A stretch of 64,000 bases of DNA from Enterococcus haemoperoxidus ATCC BAA-382 (lineage in GTDB: Bacteria; Bacillota; Bacilli; Lactobacillales; Enterococcaceae), in assembly GCF_000407165.1 (NCBI RefSeq), contig NZ_KE136480.1:1054001-1118000 (forward strand). The letters run 5' to 3'. This document shows, in pieces, positions 9,104 to 18,171 of this stretch. A program made the position numbers and the translations under genes. The notes beneath the pieces are model-generated. The model saw only the letters and a program-made list of their open reading frames with translations. It searched no databases and was not told the DNA's origin. Positions within the stretch are counted from its first letter, which is position 1, and each line of letters opens with the position of its first letter.

Positions 9104-9139
9104 AACATCTGTGCAAAAAAGTTGCACAGATGTTTTCTT
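9104..9139 (+). terminator. Terminator of the MFS exporter
   Basis: AACATCTGTGCAA pairs with TTGCACAGATGTT across an AAAAAG loop and is followed by TTCTT. It lies about 20 bases after the exporter stop codon. Confidence 0.85.
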
Positions 9140-9217
9140 ATTCAAACCAGTAGGGAATAGATTTTTTTGCTATAATTTATGGTAGTGTTAGAAATAATTA
9201 AGTGAGGGGTGCGTTGG

Positions 9218-10126
9218 ATGAAGGAAATTTTATTACAGGCGATTGGGTTTTGTTTTGTTATATTTTTAGGGTATTTAATGAAGCGAATTGGCTTGCTGAG
9301 TAAAGCAGATGGTGGTATGTTGTCAGTTATTATTGTAAATATTACCTTGCCGGCAACCGTGATCGTTAGTTTAGCTAACGTGGTTGTTTCAGGCACGCTA
9401 TTTTTCTTATTAGCAATGGGAATTGTTTTGAATATCTTGGTTATTTTGATTGGTGGTAAAGTAAGTAAGAAACGTTCCATTTTAGAGCAGAAATTCCAAA
9501 TGTATTCAATGTCAGGCTATAATATTGGTAATTTTAGTTTGCCGTTTATCCAAGGTTTTTATCCGTTAGCGGTGCCATTTCTTTTGATGTTTGATATTGG
9601 CAATAGCGTGATGTTGACAGGTGGAACCACCTTGTTGATTGATAAAGTGGTTGGGACTAAAGAAGAGACTACGTTTAAGAAAATCGTTTTAGCTTTGTTT
9701 AAATCAGCACCGTTTACAGCGTATATGGTTATGTTGCTGTTACGGATCATTCAGTTTAACTTACCTGTGGAAGTGTTGGGTGTGTTAGAAATGATTGCCA
9801 AGGCAAATGGTTTTTTATCGATGTTTATGATCGGACTATATTTTGAATTACGTTTACCTAAAAAAGCGCTGCACTTAGTAAAAGAAGTTTTAGTTTGGCG
9901 TTATTTATGTGGAGCGATTTTTGCGTTATTATTTGCTTTTGTCATTCCGCTAGATCCATTGTTACGGATTGTTTTAGTCGTATTGAGTGTGGCTCCCATG
10001 CCAACTTTTTCGGTGATCAATAGCGTTAAGGTCGGAATGCCGGAAGAGACAGTTGGATTTACGTCTTCTGCGAGTATTTTGATCAGTTTAGTATTGATGA
10101 CACTAATAATGATGTTTATGGGATGA
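9218..10126 (+). CDS. AEC-family (auxin efflux carrier) transporter
   Basis: A 302-residue hydrophobic protein with about ten membrane segments. The family features are an opening QAIGFCFVIFLGYLMKRIGLL, then IIVNITLPATVI, and SGYNIGNFSLPF before the central loop. AEC carriers in lactic acid bacteria export organic acids such as malate or other small anions; the substrate is not evident here. ATG at 9218 is preferred over an upstream GTG (9209) because GAGGGG ends at 9209, eight bases before it. The gene is monocistronic, with repeat E2 after it. Confidence 0.85.
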   Translation: MKEILLQAIGFCFVIFLGYLMKRIGLLSKADGGMLSVIIVNITLPATVIVSLANVVVSGTLFFLLAMGIVLNILVILIGGKVSKKRSILEQKFQMYSMSGYNIGNFSLPFIQGFYPLAVPFLLMFDIGNSVMLTGGTTLLIDKVVGTKEETTFKKIVLALFKSAPFTAYMVMLLLRIIQFNLPVEVLGVLEMIAKANGFLSMFMIGLYFELRLPKKALHLVKEVLVWRYLCGAIFALLFAFVIPLDPLLRIVLVVLSVAPMPTFSVINSVKVGMPEETVGFTSSASILISLVLMTLIMMFMG

Positions 10127-10138
10127 CACTAGAAAAAT

Positions 10139-10307
10139 GTGAGTGAGAGATAACTCTTTGAGTTATATCCCGCCCACATGGAATCGGTATAAATGGAGGA
10201 AGCAGAAGCAATTCCTTCTTATTGCTGTAAAACACAACGAAGTAGGAGTTGATGTTGCATAGTCCCTACTTGGTTTTTGGCATTAAACACACCTGTTCCA
10301 ACCTCTC
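10139..10307. repeat. Mosaic intergenic repeat, copy E2
   Basis: It shares the AGCAGAAGCAA and CCTGTTCCAACCTC parts with E1. It also holds, in inverse orientation at 10222-10260, the module TGCAACATCAACTC...TTCGTTGTGTTTTACAGCAA, which occurs twice in E6. It separates the AEC gene from the end of murE and could terminate either. Confidence 0.7.
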
Positions 10308-10310
10308 AGG

Positions 10311-11828
10311 TTATTTAAGTATTAGACGTTCAGCAATATAGAAATCACCTTTATAAGGCGTATCTTCTCCGCCTACTTTTTGGTATAGGTCTGCGCCTTT
10401 TCCAGCTAAGACGACGGCGTCTTCTGCTAGACTCATTGCCAAAGCTTTTTCAATTGCTTCACTGCGGTCTTCAATTATTTCAACTGGAATATCCGTTGTG
10501 ATGTATGATTGAATCTCTTCGCAAATCGTAACGGGATTTTCATCAGCTGGATCATCTGTAGTTAAGATAGCAATATCAGCTAATTCAGATAAGACAGTAC
10601 CGAAATCTTTTCTTCTGGAAATAGCTTTATTTCCTGTACTGCCAATCACCACAAGTAAACGGCCAGTAGGATGCTCTTTTTTGACAAAGGCTAACAGATT
10701 TTTTAAACTATCATAATTATGCGCATAATCTACATAGATTTTTGCACCATTTGTATTCGTTAATAATTCCATTCGTCCAGGAACAGTCGTTTCTTTGATT
10801 CCTTTCTCACAGTCATTGCGTGTAGCGCCAACTAAGGCACTAGCAAGAACAGCGCTCAAGGCATTCCCCTTATTAAAATCACCGCCCAAACGCAAGTGAT
10901 ACTCACCAGAAACGGCTAAGGAGTCATTTTTTCCTTTGATAGAAAAGGCAAGAGAATCATCTGCACAGGTTTGATAGATATAATCTGTGTCTGGAGATGC
11001 TTGGTCGCCATAAACAAGATAAGGAATTTTATGCAATTCAGCTGTTTCTTTCAATAATTGAAAATAATCGGATTCGTGATTAAAAATCATCGTTTTTGAA
11101 TGCTTAATTAGTTGCCGTTTACAGTAAAAGTAATCATCAAATGTTGGATGTTCGATCGGACTGATATGATCCGGTGTAATATTTAGGAAAATTCCTACAT
11201 CAAAAAATAAACCATACACGCGATTTGTTTTGTAAGCTTGAGATGACACTTCCATAATGAAATGAGTCATGTTGTTTTTTACAGCTTCTGCCATCATTTG
11301 ATAAAGGTCAAGTGACTCAGGGGTTGTTAAATGTGATTTGAAAAAGGTTTTTCCATCTAACGTAGAGTTCATAGTAGACAACATGGCTGTTTTGTTATTT
11401 GTAGCGTTATCTAAGATAAATTTAGTAAAGTAAGCAGCAGTTGTTTTGCCTTTTGTGCCAGTAAAACCAATTAATTTTAATTTATTTTGTGGATAGTCAT
11501 AAAAAGCCATGCTTAAAACAGCCATTGCCTTTTTGATATCTGTCACAATGATTCCTAATGTTGCGGGGACATCATAAGGTTGTTCTGCTACATAAACAGT
11601 AAGCCCAGATTTGACTGCCATTTCTAAATACTCTGATTTGAAATTCATTCCTTTACAGAAAAAAAGAGTATTAGCATTTACAGTACGGGAATCATAGGAA
11701 AGAGTGTCAAAATTTTTATTATTCAACGAGGTAGGTAAGGTCAAAGACCAGCCGTCAGCTGAAGTAAATTCTTTTAAAAGATGTTCTTCAAGTAAACATT
11801 CTCGGATTGTTTCTAAAGAAATAGTCAT
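10311..11828 (-). CDS. murE: UDP-MurNAc-tripeptide synthetase, L-lysine-adding
   Basis: Cytoplasmic Mur ligase that adds the third amino acid to UDP-MurNAc-L-Ala-D-Glu using ATP. It has an N-terminal UDP-binding domain (SYDSRTVNANTLFFCKG), the P-loop GFTGTKGKTTAAYF (about residue 120), the family segment MEVSSQAYKTNRVYGLFFDVGIFLNITPDH, and a C-terminal domain with DYAHNYDSL. The substrate motif reads DDPA (TTDDPADENP) rather than the DNPR of diaminopimelate enzymes, fitting L-lysine peptidoglycan. Two ATGs stand side by side (11831 and 11828). The second has better spacing from GGAGG. The gene is divergent from the flippase gene ytgP across about 460 bases. Confidence 0.93.
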   Translation of the reverse strand: MTISLETIRECLLEEHLLKEFTSADGWSLTLPTSLNNKNFDTLSYDSRTVNANTLFFCKGMNFKSEYLEMAVKSGLTVYVAEQPYDVPATLGIIVTDIKKAMAVLSMAFYDYPQNKLKLIGFTGTKGKTTAAYFTKFILDNATNNKTAMLSTMNSTLDGKTFFKSHLTTPESLDLYQMMAEAVKNNMTHFIMEVSSQAYKTNRVYGLFFDVGIFLNITPDHISPIEHPTFDDYFYCKRQLIKHSKTMIFNHESDYFQLLKETAELHKIPYLVYGDQASPDTDYIYQTCADDSLAFSIKGKNDSLAVSGEYHLRLGGDFNKGNALSAVLASALVGATRNDCEKGIKETTVPGRMELLTNTNGAKIYVDYAHNYDSLKNLLAFVKKEHPTGRLLVVIGSTGNKAISRRKDFGTVLSELADIAILTTDDPADENPVTICEEIQSYITTDIPVEIIEDRSEAIEKALAMSLAEDAVVLAGKGADLYQKVGGEDTPYKGDFYIAERLILK

Positions 11829-11831
11829 CAT

Positions 11832-12226
11832 TACGCCTCCAAGCAGTATCTAATAATCTGATTTTCAGATTTTTTGGATAGAAAACTTTAGAAATTCATC
11901 ATACAATTTAAACGTCAAAACTTCAAGGCGCTTGACTGGTAGGTGGGGAAAAAAGATTGCGATATTCTCAATGTAAATACGTCTCATTCTAATATAAAAA
12001 AGGAATTAAAATAACAACCATATAATAAATGTTTTTTTATCTAATATAAAAATAATCACAAAATCTAATTAGTATAGAGCGTTTTTTTCTTTTAATATAA
12101 ACAAAAATGGAATAGTTATAAATGAAGTGTTTCGTTGGTTTTTAGATATTTAAAATATGAAAACGACTGTTTTTTTACAAAATCTGTGTGGAAAGTATAA
12201 ATAAGTTAATTTATTCAAGAAAGTCG
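11832..12226. other. AT-rich divergent intergenic region between murE and ytgP
   Basis: Very AT-rich sequence with several T-runs. No ORF with a ribosome site, no clear hairpin with a T-tail and no repeat copy was seen. It must hold the murE promoter, but no pair of hexamers stands out on the minus strand. Confidence 0.5.
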
Positions 12227-12255
12227 TTGCATATACTTGGTTTAACAATTAAAAT
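12227..12255 (+). promoter_or_regulatory. Candidate promoter of ytgP
   Basis: TTGCAT (12227-12232) and TAAAAT (12250-12255) are separated by 17 bases and lie about 35 bases before the start codon. Confidence 0.5.
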
Positions 12256-12291
12256 AAAGAAAGCATGTTCAAAGAAAGTTGGAGGAGTTAA

Positions 12292-13941
12292 ATGATAAAT
12301 CAACCAAATCCTGCTGATCAACCGATCTTGACTAACCAAGAGAAAATGGTTAAAGGATCTGCTTGGATGACAGCTAGTAATATAATTTCTCGTTTGTTGG
12401 GTGCGGTATACATTATCCCATGGTACGCATGGATGGGAGAACACGCCAACGAAGCAAATAGTTTATCTTCAATGGGATATACTGTGTATGCTCTCTTTTT
12501 ATTAATATCTACAGCGGGGCTTCCTGCGGCTATAGCTAAGCAGACCTCTTATTACAATTCATTGAATGAATATAAGCTCAGCCGACAGCTTTTTTATAAG
12601 GCTCTTCAGTTGATGGCTATTTTAGGTGCTATTTTTGCAATCATCATGTATCTTGCAGCACCACTTCTAGCTAAGTGGTCAGGCGGCGGAGAAGAATTGA
12701 TTCCAACGATGCGTTCACTAAGTTTAGCTGTATTGATTTTTCCTTGTATGAGCGTTGTTCGAGGTTATTTCCAAGGAAACCAAGATATGATGCCTTATGC
12801 TTTGTCACAAATTGTTGAACAAGTTGCACGTGTTTTTTATATGTTATTGACAGCATTTATCATTATGAAAGTCATCGATGGAAATTATGTTGATGCAGTA
12901 ACACAATCAACACTTGCCGCATTCGTAGGAATGTTAGCTAGCTTAGTTGTTTTGCTTTACTATATTCGTAAACAAAAACCAATGTTTGACTATCTTGAAG
13001 CTCACAGTGCCAATGAGCATGAAGCTTCAACTCGAGATTTATTGACAGAGACTTTAAAAGAAGCAATTCCGTTTATTATTGTTGGATCAGGTGTGACAGT
13101 TTTTAAACTAGTTGACCAGTTTACATTTTCTAATTTTATGAATACCTTTACCGCATATTCTGGCAGTCAGTTGAGAACTTTGTTTGCAATATTTAATGCA
13201 AATCCAGATAAACTAACAATGGTAGTGATTGCGTTAGCAACCTCTATTTCAGCTACAGGGTTACCATTGATCACTGAAGCGATTACCTTGAAAAAATACC
13301 GTGATTTGTCTAAATTGATTAGTAACAATTTTCAATTGTTTATGTTTGTGATGTTGCCGGCGACATTCGGTATGATCGTCTTAGCAAAACCACTTTATAC
13401 AATGTTTTATGCACCAGATGACTTAGGTGTTTCGGTCTTGATTCAAGCCTGTTTTGCTGGTTTGTTTATGGGATTATATATGTTATCATCAACAATGTTA
13501 ATGGGGATGTATGAGAATAAGGCCGCCATCAAATACTTTGGTTTAGGTCTTGCTTTGAAATTGATTATTCAATATCCAAGTATACGACTTTTCGAAGTTT
13601 ATGGCCCATTGATTGCTACGATGATCGGGTTTGCGCTATCTTGCGTGTTGATCATGAGAAAAATCAAGAAAGTCAGTCACTTCAATTTTGGCTTGACGTT
13701 ACGACGTGGATTATTGATTTTCTTGATCACATTAGTAATGGTGATTGCAGCAATCGTGATGAGACAATTCTTGTATCTATTCTTGGATCCAACACGCAAA
13801 TTCCAATCTTTTGTGATTATCATGATCGTAGCGGCATTTGGCGGGGCAGTATACGGATATATCACATTAAAACTGCGCTTAGCGGACAAATTACTAGGAG
13901 CAAGTGTAGTTAAAATTCGTCGTAAGTTGAAAATAAAATAA
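12292..13941 (+). CDS. ytgP: MurJ-type lipid II flippase (YtgP family, MOP superfamily)
   Basis: A 549-residue polytopic membrane protein of the polysaccharide-exporter/MurJ superfamily, with about 14 hydrophobic segments. The N-terminal stretch MVKGSAWMTASNIISRLLGAVYIIPW and the loop PCMSVVRGYFQGNQDMMPYALSQIVEQ are typical of the Firmicute YtgP/SpoVB-like group. YtgP of Bacillus and streptococci flips lipid-linked peptidoglycan precursors. Divergence from murE supports a cell-wall role. It is followed by rsuA, an association also found in other Firmicutes. GGAGG precedes the ATG. Confidence 0.85.
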   Translation: MINQPNPADQPILTNQEKMVKGSAWMTASNIISRLLGAVYIIPWYAWMGEHANEANSLSSMGYTVYALFLLISTAGLPAAIAKQTSYYNSLNEYKLSRQLFYKALQLMAILGAIFAIIMYLAAPLLAKWSGGGEELIPTMRSLSLAVLIFPCMSVVRGYFQGNQDMMPYALSQIVEQVARVFYMLLTAFIIMKVIDGNYVDAVTQSTLAAFVGMLASLVVLLYYIRKQKPMFDYLEAHSANEHEASTRDLLTETLKEAIPFIIVGSGVTVFKLVDQFTFSNFMNTFTAYSGSQLRTLFAIFNANPDKLTMVVIALATSISATGLPLITEAITLKKYRDLSKLISNNFQLFMFVMLPATFGMIVLAKPLYTMFYAPDDLGVSVLIQACFAGLFMGLYMLSSTMLMGMYENKAAIKYFGLGLALKLIIQYPSIRLFEVYGPLIATMIGFALSCVLIMRKIKKVSHFNFGLTLRRGLLIFLITLVMVIAAIVMRQFLYLFLDPTRKFQSFVIIMIVAAFGGAVYGYITLKLRLADKLLGASVVKIRRKLKIK

Positions 13942-13954
13942 ATAAAACGAAATC

Positions 13955-13986
13955 AATAGCGGGACGCAATGTTCCGCTATTTTCGT
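13955..13986 (+). terminator. Terminator of ytgP
   Basis: AATAGCGGGA and GTTCCGCTATT form a stem of about ten pairs followed by TTCG. It may be partial, since rsuA begins 35 bases later on the same strand. Confidence 0.65.
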
Positions 13987-14020
13987 TAAAATACATACGC
14001 TTTTAAAACTGGAGGATCAT

Positions 14021-14743
14021 ATGCGTTTAGATAAATTTCTTGCAGAAACTGGAGTTGGCAGTCGGAAAGAAGCCAAACAATTGTTGAAAAAAGGATTAGT
14101 CACTGTAAATGAGAAGGTCATCAAAGATGGTAAGACACACATTGATGAAAAGCAGGATAGCATTAAATTTGCTGGAGAAACATTAACCTATCAAAAATAT
14201 TACTATTATTTGTTGCACAAACCGCAAGGCGTGATCTCAGCAACAGAAGATAAATGGGATCAAACAGTAATAGATATACTAAGAAATGAAGACTATCGCG
14301 AAGATCTATTTCCTGTCGGTCGTCTGGATAAGGATACAGAAGGTTTATTGCTGTTAACGAATGATGGACAACTGGCTCATCAATTATTATCTCCTAAAAA
14401 ACATGTAGACAAAGAATACTTCGCAAAAGTTCAAGGAGTCGTAACTGAAAAAGATGTACGTCAGTTTGCGGAAGGATTTGCGTTGAACAATAAAGAGCAA
14501 GTCAAACCGAGTGAACTAATGATTGAATCAGTAGACGAAACAAGCGAAATCTCAGAAATACGTTTGATTATTCAAGAAGGAAAATTTCATCAAGTAAAAC
14601 GCATGTTTGAAGCGGTCGATAAAAAAGTAGTTTACCTAAAACGGTTGCGAATGGGAACGTTATGGCTAGATGAAGACTTGGCCTTAGGTGAATATCGAGC
14701 TTTGACTGAAAAAGAGCTTGAAGACCTAAATAAAAGGTTTTAG
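14021..14743 (+). CDS. rsuA: 16S rRNA pseudouridine synthase, RsuA family
   Basis: A 240-residue enzyme that converts a uridine in the 16S rRNA to pseudouridine (U516 in E. coli numbering, by family). An N-terminal S4 RNA-binding domain (MRLDKFLAETGVGSRKEAKQLLKKGLVTVN) precedes the catalytic domain with the signature PVGRLDKDTEGLLLLTNDGQLAH, whose first Asp in RLDKDT is the catalytic residue. The C-terminal FHQVKRMFEAV helix is typical. A GGAGG-type site lies just before the ATG. Confidence 0.92.
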   Translation: MRLDKFLAETGVGSRKEAKQLLKKGLVTVNEKVIKDGKTHIDEKQDSIKFAGETLTYQKYYYYLLHKPQGVISATEDKWDQTVIDILRNEDYREDLFPVGRLDKDTEGLLLLTNDGQLAHQLLSPKKHVDKEYFAKVQGVVTEKDVRQFAEGFALNNKEQVKPSELMIESVDETSEISEIRLIIQEGKFHQVKRMFEAVDKKVVYLKRLRMGTLWLDEDLALGEYRALTEKELEDLNKRF

Positions 14744-14836
14744 CTCCGAGAATTGAGATGATCAGAACGGAGTTTAGTTTGCTTTTTTCTCGCTGTTTAT
14801 TCGTACAACAATATATAAATTTCTAAAAGGTGCAAG

Positions 14837-14892
14837 AAAAGACAACAAGAAGCGACTGTTTATTTTAAACAATTCTTTCTTGTTGTTTTTTC
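14837..14892 (+). terminator. Terminator between rsuA and the ABC operon
   Basis: AAAAGACAACAAGAA pairs with TTCTTGTTGTTTTTTC across a loop of about 25 bases and has a T-run. It ends just before the -35 box of the following operon. Confidence 0.8.
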
Positions 14893-14893
14893 T

Positions 14894-14943
14894 TTGACTA
14901 GCCAGTCAGTACAGGTATATACTTCTATTGACTGGCTAGTCAA
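14894..14943 (+). promoter_or_regulatory. ABC-tetR operon promoter with two inverted TetR operators
   Basis: Two perfect 15-base arms, TTGACTAGCCAGTCA (14894-14908) and TGACTGGCTAGTCAA (14929-14943), face each other. Each is itself a palindrome of the form GACTNGCNAGTC, the size expected for a TetR dimer. The first contains the -35 (TTGACT); the -10 (TATACT, 14918-14923, spacer 18) sits between the arms. Binding would occlude RNA polymerase. The tetR gene is third in this operon, so autorepression is the natural reading. Confidence 0.85.
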
Positions 14944-14960
14944 TGAGGAGGAATAATAAA

Positions 14961-15848
14961 ATGAATGTTATTGAACTGAAAGGGTTGACCAAGCTATACA
15001 AAAAACAAGCAGCTATCGATCAAGTAGATTTATCAGTAGAAAAAGGTGAAATCTACGGTTTTATCGGTCCAAATGGTGCCGGAAAATCAACGACAATCAA
15101 AGCCATGCTAAATTTTATCTATCCTGATCAAGGAACAGCTACTTTACTTGGTTTGGATAGCATTAAAGATGTTAAAGAAATTCGTAAGCGTACAGGTTAT
15201 GTATCAAGCGATGTCCGTTTTTATCCAAATATGACAACAATTGACGTGCTTAAATACGTGGCTGATTTTCACCAACTAAAAAACAGCAAACAGCAAATCG
15301 ATTATTTTATTGAGTTGTTTGATATAGATGCTCGTAAAAAAATGTCCGATCTATCACTAGGAAATAAAAAGAAAATTGCGATTACAGCAGGTATCTTACC
15401 AAATCCAGAATTACTGATTTTAGACGAACCTACCAACGGGTTGGACCCATTGATGCAGCACCGTCTATTTGAAGAGTTAGAAAAATACAATAAAAAAGGC
15501 ATGACAATTTTTTTATCTAGCCATGATTTAAATGAAGTTCAACAACACGCACATCGAGCAGCCTTTATTCGTCAAGGAAAAATCATCACAGTTCAAGATA
15601 TTACAAAGGAAAAATCATTAGGTAAAGTCATCACATTGATTGGTGATCACATCCCATTGTCGTTATTTGAACAAATGGGTGCTGCTATTTTAAAACACCA
15701 AGGAAATGAAACTCGATTATTATACGAAGGTGATTTACGTAAAGTCCTGCCACTATTGAGTGATACTTCGATTCAAGATTTTACGATCACAAATCCTGAA
15801 TTAGAAGATCAGTTTATGGCCTTGTATGAAGGAGGAGATGGAAAATGA
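14961..15848 (+). CDS. ABC-2 type transporter ATP-binding protein
   Basis: A 295-residue ATPase of a drug- or peptide-exporter type ABC system. It has Walker A GPNGAGKSTT, the signature SLGNKKKIAI, Walker B LLILDEPTNGLDP and the switch SHDLNEVQQHAHRA. The signature begins SLGNKK rather than the canonical LSGGQ, as is common for this ABC-2 subgroup. An upstream in-frame ATG at 14943 overlaps the operator; AGGAGG at 14946-14951 points to ATG at 14961. The gene overlaps the permease gene by four bases, so they are co-translated. Its substrate is unknown. Confidence 0.9.
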   Translation: MNVIELKGLTKLYKKQAAIDQVDLSVEKGEIYGFIGPNGAGKSTTIKAMLNFIYPDQGTATLLGLDSIKDVKEIRKRTGYVSSDVRFYPNMTTIDVLKYVADFHQLKNSKQQIDYFIELFDIDARKKMSDLSLGNKKKIAITAGILPNPELLILDEPTNGLDPLMQHRLFEELEKYNKKGMTIFLSSHDLNEVQQHAHRAAFIRQGKIITVQDITKEKSLGKVITLIGDHIPLSLFEQMGAAILKHQGNETRLLYEGDLRKVLPLLSDTSIQDFTITNPELEDQFMALYEGGDGK

Positions 15849-16666
15849 TTACAGCAAAAATCGAAAGTAAGTCGTTAGTAAAGGGGCTGATCATTTGGAC
15901 TATTTTATTTGCCGTTATTATTTTTGGCTTTAGTGCAGTTTATCCCCAAATGCACAGTTCAGCGATGGAGGATCTTTTGGGAGCTAAATTGAACGGGTTA
16001 TCTCCATCCTTACTAAAGACGTTCAACATTAGCGTGAGTGGACAAACAAGCTTTTTAGTAGCTACCGGGTTCTTTGGTTACTATTTTCAGTATATGTTTT
16101 TAGCAGCATGCATTTATGCTATGATGCTGGGAAGTCAGTCTTTGATCAAAGAAGAGACAGATGGCACGATTGAATTCTTATATGCACAACCTGTAACACG
16201 TATTGGGATCGTGACAAGTAAATTTGTAGGAAATGTATTGATTCTAGCTATTTTTTGGTTATTTTCATTTGCAGTTTCTGTAGGTTCAACGCTATTATAT
16301 CGCCAATCAAGTGATTCTGCTGCAACGATCATCAGAGAAATCAGTAGAATCTATATCCAAGAAAGTTTGATTTTGTTGTTTTTCTTAACACTGGGCTTTT
16401 TTGTTTCGACATTTTTAAAATCTAGTAAACAAAGTACCAGTATTTCATTAGGTATTGTGTTTGGGTTTTATTTAATTGGCATTTTTTCAGATTTGAATGA
16501 CTCATTTAGTTGGGCAAAAAATGTTTCACCCACACATATGGGGATTCCAGGCAACTTGTTGGATAAAGGGTTATCTGTTGGAAATGTGGCTTCATTGAGT
16601 GTCCTGCTTATTTTATTTTTAGCTGGAACATATGGAGTTTATCAACGGAAGGATTTGAAAGTCTAG
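15845..16666 (+). CDS. ABC-2 type transporter permease
   Basis: A 273-residue membrane protein with six predicted segments and the typical ABC-2 loop GSQSLIKEETDGTIEFLYAQPVTRIGIVTSKFVGN between the second and third. It pairs with the ATPase just upstream (ATGA overlap) and is followed by tetR, whose GTG overlaps its stop codon by one base. Related three-gene sets export antimicrobial peptides, lipids or drugs; nothing in the sequence decides between these. Confidence 0.87.
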   Translation: MITAKIESKSLVKGLIIWTILFAVIIFGFSAVYPQMHSSAMEDLLGAKLNGLSPSLLKTFNISVSGQTSFLVATGFFGYYFQYMFLAACIYAMMLGSQSLIKEETDGTIEFLYAQPVTRIGIVTSKFVGNVLILAIFWLFSFAVSVGSTLLYRQSSDSAATIIREISRIYIQESLILLFFLTLGFFVSTFLKSSKQSTSISLGIVFGFYLIGIFSDLNDSFSWAKNVSPTHMGIPGNLLDKGLSVGNVASLSVLLILFLAGTYGVYQRKDLKV

Positions 16667-17316
16667 TGAACGAAGTCAAGATCGATCAAAAAAAATACGA
16701 CCGAATTTTAGAAGCGGCATTAAGCCATTTTGCAAAGTATGGATATCAAAAATCCAGTACGGATCAGATTGCAAACGATGCTGAAGTTTCAAAAGGATTG
16801 ATTTTCCATTATTTTGGTAAAAAACACGTATTATATGAACGAACGATCAGTGCAGTGGTTGATTTTTTAACTGAACAATCAAAGGGTTTATTTACGGAAA
16901 AGAATCCAGATTTGGTAGAAGTCATAGTTGTATCGATTCAGCATAAAATGAAATTAGAACAAGCTTATCCGAAACATCTTCAATTGTTGAAAGTGGCATA
17001 TACACAAAAACAACTGCTACCAAAAGGAATCCAAGCTAAGTTAACACAGTATATGGATGAAAATACGAACATCACCTATCCGTTATTAACTAGAATTCTT
17101 GGACAATTGCCGATCAAAAAAGGCATTGAAAAACAAAATGTTGTTCAGTTAGTTTTGGGTGTATTTAATCAAATCTCTACTGAAAGTTTGCAGCTTTTGA
17201 AAGCTGATCCAGAAGTTACCGAGGTCAAACAAATGGATTTTTTAGCAGAACGGGCAGAGATTTATATGAGAATTTTACAAACAGGATACCTAGAAAATAA
17301 AACAGAGGAAAAATGA
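16666..17316 (+). CDS. TetR/AcrR-family regulator, probable autorepressor of the ABC operon
   Basis: A 216-residue regulator. The N-terminal HTH reads YDRILEAALSHFAKYGYQKSSTDQIANDAEVSKGLIFHYFGKKHVLYE, a classic TetR domain; the rest is a helical ligand domain. It starts with GTG, sharing a base with the permease stop. Two TetR-size palindromes in the operon promoter (14894-14943) are its likely targets. The last residues, NKTEEK, are encoded by a palindrome that also encodes the end of the convergent nnrD gene. Confidence 0.9.
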   Translation: MNEVKIDQKKYDRILEAALSHFAKYGYQKSSTDQIANDAEVSKGLIFHYFGKKHVLYERTISAVVDFLTEQSKGLFTEKNPDLVEVIVVSIQHKMKLEQAYPKHLQLLKVAYTQKQLLPKGIQAKLTQYMDENTNITYPLLTRILGQLPIKKGIEKQNVVQLVLGVFNQISTESLQLLKADPEVTEVKQMDFLAERAEIYMRILQTGYLENKTEEK

Positions 17317-17340
17317 TTATCGTTTTTCTTCTGTTTTATT
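17296..17340. terminator. Bidirectional terminator inside both converging genes
   Basis: An 18-base arm (AATAAAACAGAGGAAAAA, 17296-17313) and its near-perfect complement (17323-17340) surround a nine-base loop. The T-runs on both strands make it a bidirectional terminator. The loop contains the stop codon of the TetR gene on one strand and that of nnrD on the other, so both coding ends lie within the hairpin. Confidence 0.85.
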
Positions 17341-18171
17341 GTGTAACTGTTCAAAACGTTTCATGTAATAGGGCAAATTCTTACTGATTTCAGTCGGTAA
17401 GACCACGTAATTTTCTTTCCCTAATTCTTCTCCAATGAAACTATGCAAATAAACGGCTGCACAAACGGCCGCTTCTTTTTCTTTAAATTGCGCTAGAAAA
17501 CTAGCAATCATCCCAGCAAGTGTATCACCCATACCACCAGTTGCCATGGCAGGTGATCCTAAGGGGTTTTTGTATTTTGCGTTGGCGGTATAAATTTCAG
17601 TTCGATGGCTTTTTAAAACAATCGTAGCCCCTAGTTTCATTTGCCAAAGTTGGTTATTTTCGACAGTTTGATCAATGATTTTAAGGCCACTTAGACGTTC
17701 CCATTCCATTTGATGAGGTGTGAATACAACTTGTTTTGGGTAGTTTAAAGAATAATGATTTTGCGCAAATAAAGTAATAGCAGACCCGTCGATCACAAGC
17801 CACTGGGACGATTTTTGCTGTTGTAAGACGTTGTCTAAAATATGTTGACTATGAGTATCTAACCCTAGACCAGGTCCAATTAAAATGACATCTGCTGTAT
17901 CAATTAAATCATTGAATTCTTGAGTGAGCGTCCAATCAAGAACCATCGCCTCAGGTAAGCGAGCATGAAGTGCAGTATGATTTTTTTCAGCTGTACTAAC
18001 AGAAGTTAAGCCACAACCTGCTTTAACGCAAGCTTCTGCACTCATAATGATTGCTCCGCCATACGAGTCATTTCCACCAATCAAAACGGAACGTCCAAAG
18101 GTTCCTTTGTGAGAATTTTGTAGGCGAGTCTTGATCACAGCAGTCAAATTTTCTTTTGATAGTTCTTTCAT
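17317..18171 (-). CDS. nnrD: ADP-dependent NAD(P)H-hydrate dehydratase
   Basis: A 284-residue ribokinase-fold repair enzyme that dehydrates damaged NADHX/NADPHX back to NADH/NADPH using ADP. Family motifs are SVLIGGNDSYGGAIIMSAEACVKAG, ILIGPGLGLDTH, and the nucleotide-binding TGGMGDTLAGMIASFLAQ. It is the single-domain bacterial form, lacking the N-terminal epimerase domain found in fused YjeF proteins. The gene converges on the TetR gene with directly abutting stop codons. Its last residues, NKTEEKR, mirror those of its neighbour because both lie in the same palindrome. Confidence 0.92.
   Translation of the reverse strand: MKELSKENLTAVIKTRLQNSHKGTFGRSVLIGGNDSYGGAIIMSAEACVKAGCGLTSVSTAEKNHTALHARLPEAMVLDWTLTQEFNDLIDTADVILIGPGLGLDTHSQHILDNVLQQQKSSQWLVIDGSAITLFAQNHYSLNYPKQVVFTPHQMEWERLSGLKIIDQTVENNQLWQMKLGATIVLKSHRTEIYTANAKYKNPLGSPAMATGGMGDTLAGMIASFLAQFKEKEAAVCAAVYLHSFIGEELGKENYVVLPTEISKNLPYYMKRFEQLHNKTEEKR

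Noticed and set aside
14943-14960. Upstream ATG for the ABC ATPase
   Set aside because: It overlaps the TetR operator, and AGGAGG lies between it and the better ATG at 14961.
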